From Pseudophaeomoniella oleicola (taxonomy: Eukaryota; Ascomycota; Eurotiomycetes; Phaeomoniellales; Phaeomoniellaceae), in contig QWDQ01000031.1 of NCBI GenBank assembly GCA_003868215.1, positions 1 to 64,000 on the forward strand: a stretch of DNA of 64,000 nucleotides, read 5' to 3'. The notes under the pieces were generated by a model. That model was not told where the DNA came from, did no database searches, and worked only from the letters and a program-made list of their open reading frames with translations. Shown here piece after piece: positions 58,653 through 64,000 of this stretch. Positions within the stretch are counted from its first letter, which is position 1; every line of letters begins with the position of its first letter. A program made the translations under genes and the position numbers.

Positions 58653-61476
58653 ATGACGCTCTTCATAGTCTCTCTGTAAGTCTCTCAAGCCTGCGCATAA
58701 GTTCTCTTACTGATCGACTCTCCTTCTATCTCTGCAGCTTTTTACCCTACACTGTCAGTTTTGCTCAGAAGGAGAAGGAACAGAAATCTGGGAGTCGCCG
58801 GTCGAGTAACAATCGTCCCACCACAGAAGAGATTAGTGGACCGCCGTCAATTCTAGATGGCTTCCAGGCCGCAAAATCCCTTCCTCCGCTGACACCAGGA
58901 GCGACGGTCGACCATGAGCGAATATTCCTTCATGGGAGTAAGATTCCTGCTGCTGAAGGCTTCCCGTTCCCCAAAGACCCGAATGCAATCGCCCCTAACG
59001 AACCTCATTCCCCGGCATGGGGCAAGGCTTACGAGTTCAATCATCCTCCTTCACGCGCCGAGTCACTTCCGCCATCGTCGATCCTGCGACATGCAAAGTC
59101 TCGTGAACAAACCGCCTCGATGCTTTGGAAGGCGCAAAACAAATACAAATTGCAGGACTCTCTGCCTGAAGTGGATGGCGAAGATGATACGTATTCGGAA
59201 GAGAGCTGGACTATCGAGCCCAATCCGCTAGGCAATGGCGGATTGCGCAATGCTGCTCGCGCAGCGTCTGCGGAGGGTGTCATTGAAGACAAGATTCTGG
59301 TCGGTACACTGGGGATGCCGACTGACGCTCTAGATGAAACCCTCAAAACGAATATTGCTGAAAAGCTCGAAGATGAGTACGAATCTTTGACCGTCTATAC
59401 CTCTGACAGCGATTTCAATGGCCACTATTCGCATTACTGCAAGACAATCCTATGGCCCACATTCCACTACCAGGTGCCGGACAATCCTCGCAGTAAGGCA
59501 TATGAGGACCATTCTTGGGTTTACTATGTCAAGATCAATCAAGCATTTGCGGACCGCATTGTGAGAAACTATAAACGTGGTGATGTGATCTGGATCCACG
59601 ATTACCATTTGTTGCTAGTGCCAGGGATGCTTCGCAAGGCGTTGCCCGATGCGCAGATTGGATTCTTCCTACACATCGCCTTTCCTTCATCTGAGGTTTT
59701 CCGATGTCTGGCAGTCAGGAAAGAACTTCTCGAAGGCGTTCTCGGAGCGAATCTAATCGGCTTCAATTCCTCGGAATACGTCCACCACTTCCTCCAGACT
59801 TGCAGTCGTATCCTCAATGTCGAGGCAACCCCTTATGGAATACAGCTGGAAGATCGCTTCGTTGATGTCGGTTATTTCCCTATCGGTCTCGACCATGCCT
59901 CCCTCGATGAGCGTCGCTCACGGCCTGATGTCGCCGAGTGGATCAAAATCATCAAAGAGAAATACCACGACAAACTTCTGATCGTAGCCAGAGACAAACT
60001 AGATGCCACTCGAGGCGTGCGCCAAAAGCTACTCGCTTATGAGTTGTTTCTCAATAAGTATCCTCAGTGGCGGGACAAAGTTGTCTTAATCCAAGTGGCT
60101 ACCAGTACAACCGAGAATGTCGAGCTTGCTACTGTCGTCGGTGATATTGTACAACGAGTTAATAGCCAGCACTCTACATTGGCACACCAGCCACTTGTTT
60201 TCTTGAAGCAGGATCTGCCATTTGCCCAATATCTCGCTCTTCTCACAGTTGCAGAAGCTCTAATGATCACCAGCCTACGCGAAGGCATGAATCTTACAAG
60301 CCATGAATTTGTCTATTGCCAAGATGGCAAGTTGGGTCCTGCAAAATACGGTTCCTTGATTTTGAGTGAGTTCACCGGTAGTGCCTCTATTTTCGAGGGC
60401 CACGATCTACTTGTAAATCCTTGGGATTACGTAGACGTTGCGGAAACCATCAGGCAGGCCTTGGAAATGGGGATGGAAGAACGCAAGAAGCGATGGGAGA
60501 AGCTTCATGATGCTGTGGCACGATACACTGCAGTCAACTGGGTTCAGTCATTTCTCAACCACCTCCATAAGGCCTATCACGAGCACACTACGAAAGATTC
60601 GATGGCTGTGCCTCGGCTGTCATTGAGCACTTTGAGAAAGAACTACCAAGCATCATCAAATCGATTGTTCTTACTCGACTATGAAGGGACTCTTGCTTCC
60701 TGGGGCTCGCCTAGCAGTATCGTGCTCACCACTCCCAAACGCGCTACGGATATCCTAACAGATTTGATCGAAAAGGGCAACATTGTCTACGTAACAAGTG
60801 CAAGAATGCCCGAAGAAATGGAGCGCTTATTCCGACGTGTACCAGGTCTGGGCATGATCGCCGAAAATGGATGTTATCTACAGGAAGCCGGCAGCGATGA
60901 CTGGTTAGCTCTTACAGACGCTGAACAGGTCCGGACTTGGAAAGAGGGTGTAAAAACTATTCTCGACTATTATGCGGAACGTGTGGAGAATAGCAGGGTG
61001 GAGGAGCGCCACTGTTCTCTGATCTTCAGTTATGCCGACAGTCCAGACCAAGTAGGCGCAGCGAAGCAAGCCTCCGAGTGTGCCAATCATATCAACGACG
61101 CCTGTGCATCTCTTGGTGTCCGTGCAATTCCCATCGAAAAGGGTGTGCTAGTCGAACCGGCGAACATGTCGAAAGCGACGGCAGCAGAGGCATTGTGGAA
61201 GGCACTCGAAGCAAAAGGTAGCCTACCAGATTTCGTGTTTGCTGCTGGCGACGACCGCGACGATGAGCCCGTATTCCAATGGGCCAACAAGCTCAGGGAC
61301 GACGGCCGTGTCAAGTCGGCTACTACAGTAACGTTGGCGGCTAAGAACACAGATGCATTGGCCACGTTGACGCAAGGCGTTACGGGTAGGTGATCTTCCA
61401 GATAGCTTGACGAGTGTGACTTGCTAACAGCGTAACAGGTGTTATTTCTACTCTTCAGAAGCTCGTTGCCCTATGA
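58653..61476 (+). CDS. tsl1: TSL1/TPS3-type trehalose-6-phosphate synthase complex subunit
   Basis: Three exons, 58653-58675, 58738-61385 and 61439-61476, give 902 residues. Splicing the 23-nt first exon yields MTLFIVSLFLPYTVSF, the usual start of the Tps2/Tps3/Tsl1 class, so the longer open frame beginning at 58370 is not the protein start. A GT20 synthase domain (about 230-630) has DVIWIHDYHLLLVPGMLRK, IAFPSSEVFRCLAVRKELLE and GFNSSEYVHHFLQTCSR. A phosphatase-like domain follows, with LLDYEGTL (D655, Y656, E657). Active trehalose phosphatases have DxDGT; the second Asp is Glu here, which suggests a regulatory subunit rather than the Tps2 enzyme. It would bind Tps1 and Tps2 in the cytosol and support trehalose output under stress. 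The N-terminal 200 residues are disordered and regulatory in type. Confidence 0.9.
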
Positions 61477-62340
61477 AGGATGTCGCTTTCCGACCTTTGC
61501 AGAGATACCCAATTTTGGAATGAGTATGATTCATGGCGCATCGGTGTTTGGACTTCGAACTATTGGGCTTCAGCACAGAGTCCATCGTGATGGTTTGAAC
61601 GACAAACAAGTTACGAGACATGAGGGAGGCGTTCTTTCATACTCTGCGTCAGACATTCAGCTGTCTTCTCTCCAACCCATTAGATTGACAACCGATACCT
61701 AGATACCGTGTTTTAGTATCGAATACACGACTGACCTCGCAAACTATTCCAAGACTTTGATGCAAAAACCGCTAAGACATATTCTGGCTTTCGTGTATTC
61801 TAGTATCCGTACAAATTGAACCTCCAGTCAGAGAGTACACGGCTATACAAATGTTCATGAGGAAGCCCCTAGTGAGTCCGGAGGGGTTTAATTTGTCTTC
61901 GCACCGCCCGCACAGCGTCCCTGTAGGCATCTTAGGTAATTGTGGGGAACATAGCTATTTCGGGACGAGGGGATCGATTGATATACGAAACTTTTTTCCA
62001 TAGCGATATCAGGTACATAGATACTCTAGACTTTTGGGCTCAAAGCACAAAAAGACCTTTTGAGCCTGTGCATCCCTTTCAGATATACCTTGCACAGTTT
62101 CTCTTCCTCTGGCGAAAGGTTGATTCCGTTAGTAAGAGCGGCGGAATAGAAAATCACATCTCGAAGCCTTTGCGCTTTGTGAGCGGAGCTTATAGGATCA
62201 CCGTTCTCTTGCGGCGCCATACTCGACTATCTGGTCTTGCTGTATACAACTAAACTCAACCTTCCCAAGGGATATATTCTTCTCCTCAGATCCCTTTCTT
62301 ACCTCTGACGCCCAGTTGGCTAATAGAAAGGGACTACAAG
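61477..62340. other. Intergenic region with a possible small minus-strand gene
   Basis: It holds the 3' end of the trehalose subunit gene and the promoter of TRM112. One minus-strand frame, described separately, may be part of a small spliced gene. Confidence 0.4.
62026..62220 (-). CDS. Candidate small ORF or exon, unknown
   Basis: A minus-strand frame of 64 codons starts at an ATG at 62220 and reads like a helical, charged protein (AQRLRDVIFYSAALTNGINL, SPEEEKLCK). A possible donor (GTATAT) follows the codon for the Lys of KLCK. About 140-160 bp downstream an open frame YRDAVRAVRRQIKPLRTH ends in a stop, but I could not join the two in phase with ordinary splice sites. It may be a real small gene divergent from TRM112, or chance. 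No family recognised. Confidence 0.25.
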   Translation of the reverse strand: MAPQENGDPISSAHKAQRLRDVIFYSAALTNGINLSPEEEKLCKVYLKGMHRLKRSFCALSPKV

Positions 62341-62940
62341 ATGAAGGTCCTAACACTCCAATTCCTGACCTGCGCTATCAAAACGTGCAAAGCGAAATCC
62401 CTCACTGCACAACCTCTCTCCCAAGCCACCACCGCAGCCGACGACGACGTACCAGCTACCAGCTCTCCTTTTCCCCTACACCCTGTATCCGCGACCCTCG
62501 AACGCAACACCATCCCCCTAACCCCGTTATTCATCCTCAACATCCTCCCTCGACTAGACTGGACAGCGCTGAAAATCACGGCCACAGAATTTGGGCTTGT
62601 CGGTCTCCTGCCCGGAAAGGGCGAGGGTGAGGAGTGGGAAAAGGTCCAGACCGATACGTGGAGGACGCGTATGCTGACACACGCCATCGGTGGCCAGCAG
62701 GGAGAAGGAGACGAAGGGGAAGATGTTGAGATGGACGAGCAGCCACGGCCGCAGTCGGAATTGGGAGCGCCAGGAAATGAGGAAACCGACGACAGCGATG
62801 AGAAGATCTTACAGTCCCTCCACTCTTTATTACTCGAGACCGAGATGATGGATGGCAAGCTCGTGTGCGGAAGCTGTGGGCATGAATACGGAGTCAAAGA
62901 AGGAGTAGGAAACTTTTTATTGCCAGCACATCTGGTCTAG
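62341..62940 (+). CDS. trm112: TRM112, zinc-binding activator of methyltransferases
   Basis: Intronless gene of 199 residues. Trm112 is the small partner that stabilises several methyltransferases (Trm9 and Trm11 for tRNA, Mtq2 for eRF1, Bud23 for 18S rRNA), so it acts in translation. The N-terminus MKVLTLQFLTCAIKTCKAKS and the C-terminus KLVCGSCGHEYGVKEGVGNFLLPAHL are near-textbook; C11, C16 and the CGSC pair form the zinc site. ILPRLDWTALKITA marks the central domain. The family is usually about 120-140 residues; the extra length comes from an acidic, Gln/Gly/Glu-rich insert (about 117-157) and a smaller Ala/Asp insert near 28-40. The ATG at 62341 directly gives the conserved start. Confidence 0.95.
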   Translation: MKVLTLQFLTCAIKTCKAKSLTAQPLSQATTAADDDVPATSSPFPLHPVSATLERNTIPLTPLFILNILPRLDWTALKITATEFGLVGLLPGKGEGEEWEKVQTDTWRTRMLTHAIGGQQGEGDEGEDVEMDEQPRPQSELGAPGNEETDDSDEKILQSLHSLLLETEMMDGKLVCGSCGHEYGVKEGVGNFLLPAHLV

Positions 62941-64000
62941 AAAAATGGCAGATATTCTCAGACCTCCTCGATGAGGAAAGGAAAAGGTGGTTCAAACCCG
63001 TTAAAAGCAGGAAGCGGAACGAAAAACAAGAAGGATGGATATTGTTCCTTTCACTTCTTTCGTTCGTAGGAGGCTTTTTATCTTATCCTCCTCACGCACT
63101 CGCACACGATCGAACGAGAAGAAAAAATTCTTTCGTCGCCAGCAGGATGATGTAGCGAACAGGCCACGTCCCTTCTTCAATTCCAAGAAAAAGCATCATC
63201 CACCTCAGATGTATGGATGGACACCGACCAAACTCTCACTAACCCTCAGATCTTACCCCCCTCCATCCATGCGTGGACAGATCATGAAGAAGGAGTACTA
63301 CTACATGTACCTATGTATGTGTCCTGGGTAGACATACAGGACAGATACGCAGAGAGGAAGATACTCACATGACAAGGAACCGAGAAGGAGCAGGGACCCA
63401 TGAAAAATTACCGAAGAGACTCCAGCAAGCCTAGGCAGGTAGGCATCAGATATATAGAGAAAGATACCTAGTAGTATAGACTCTACATCAATCACATCAC
63501 ATCACATCACATCACAATTGGTCCAATCCATCCCTACATTCAGACATATGCAGACAGATATATGATCAAAAACACCTTCATTCTTCTTCTTCTCCTTCTC
63601 CTCTTATCCCTTTTCTTCTCTACCTACCTACCTACATACATACAAAGCCTCTCTTCCCGCTCCATCCCCCCTTTCTATACTCTCTCCCATTCCTCTCCCT
63701 CTTCAACCCCCATCAAGCAACAGCATAGCAGCAAGTACACCTCTAAACAATTCCCTCTGGGACCGTAATAATGCTTCAAGGTTCCTCCGCCCAATCAAGA
63801 AAAATGGAAGAAATTTTTTTTTTTGAGAAAGCAGATTTGCGCCGCCGCCGATACATCTGTGTCCGTCTTGTTGTGAATACGACTTGTCAACAACAACAGA
63901 GTAAAACAAAAGTTTCAGATAAGGAATTAAAAAATAAAATAATTTAAGTGTACCCTTCACTCTCTTCTGTCTGTCTTTCCCTTGACGATGTGCAGAAGAA
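62941..64000. other. Right-end region without a recognised gene
   Basis: No gene seen before the window edge. It contains an ATCAC run (about 63491-63515), CTACCTACCTAC and CATA units near 63622-63645, CT-rich stretches from 63570 on, and a T10 run near 63815. The CT-rich part could be the leader of a gene beyond the window. Confidence 0.5.

Overview
This window is nuclear DNA of a filamentous ascomycete (Pezizomycotina; the gene style would fit Eurotiomycetes such as Chaetothyriales, but the order is a guess). The signs are intron-split genes with short introns (about 43-109 bp, GT..AG, many with CTAAC/CTGAC-like branch sites), CT-rich 5' leaders, and typical fungal families (Ste6-type ABC pump, vanillyl-alcohol oxidase, Crh glycosidase, Ric8, Rif1). 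I found 20 protein genes with good support and rebuilt their exons by hand from reading frame, splice sites and family motifs. I recognised no rRNA, tRNA, CRISPR array, retroelement or intact transposon.

Left part (0.5-10.5 kb): a cytochrome P450, a PBDC1-like protein, a full-size Ste6-type ABC exporter and a hexose-6-phosphate mutarotase. Middle part (12.6-29.4 kb): eight adjacent enzyme or transport genes that look like one catabolic or tailoring cluster: vanillyl-alcohol-oxidase-like flavoenzyme, group A flavin monooxygenase, AtuA-like (DUF1446) protein, NmrA-like NAD(P)-binding protein, aldo-keto reductase, DHA1-type MFS transporter, AHL-lactonase-like metallo-hydrolase and AsaB/CmcJ-like oxygenase. 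No backbone synthase (PKS, NRPS, terpene cyclase) and no obvious transcription factor was seen, so breakdown or modification of an outside phenolic, terpenoid or lactone compound is the simplest reading; this is inference.

Right part (29.9-64 kb): mainly core genes. RIF1 and RIC8 are divergent around a 565-bp shared upstream region. A gene-poor stretch of about 9 kb follows (37.3-46.5 kb), rich in simple repeats and copies of the 12-bp palindrome TACTACGTAGTA, with one candidate very small gene near 43.4 kb. Then come a conserved-looking protein of unknown role, a membrane-anchored Crh transglycosylase, a 14-exon GH3 beta-glucosidase, an STK19-domain-like protein, a TSL1/TPS3-type trehalose synthase subunit and TRM112.

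Two features recur. Several genes use tiny exons (6, 11, 23, 24 and 25 nt) that simple ORF reading misses. Two palindromic 10-12-mers recur only between genes. Exon borders were worked out by eye and need transcript data. All family names rest on remembered motifs, not on searches.
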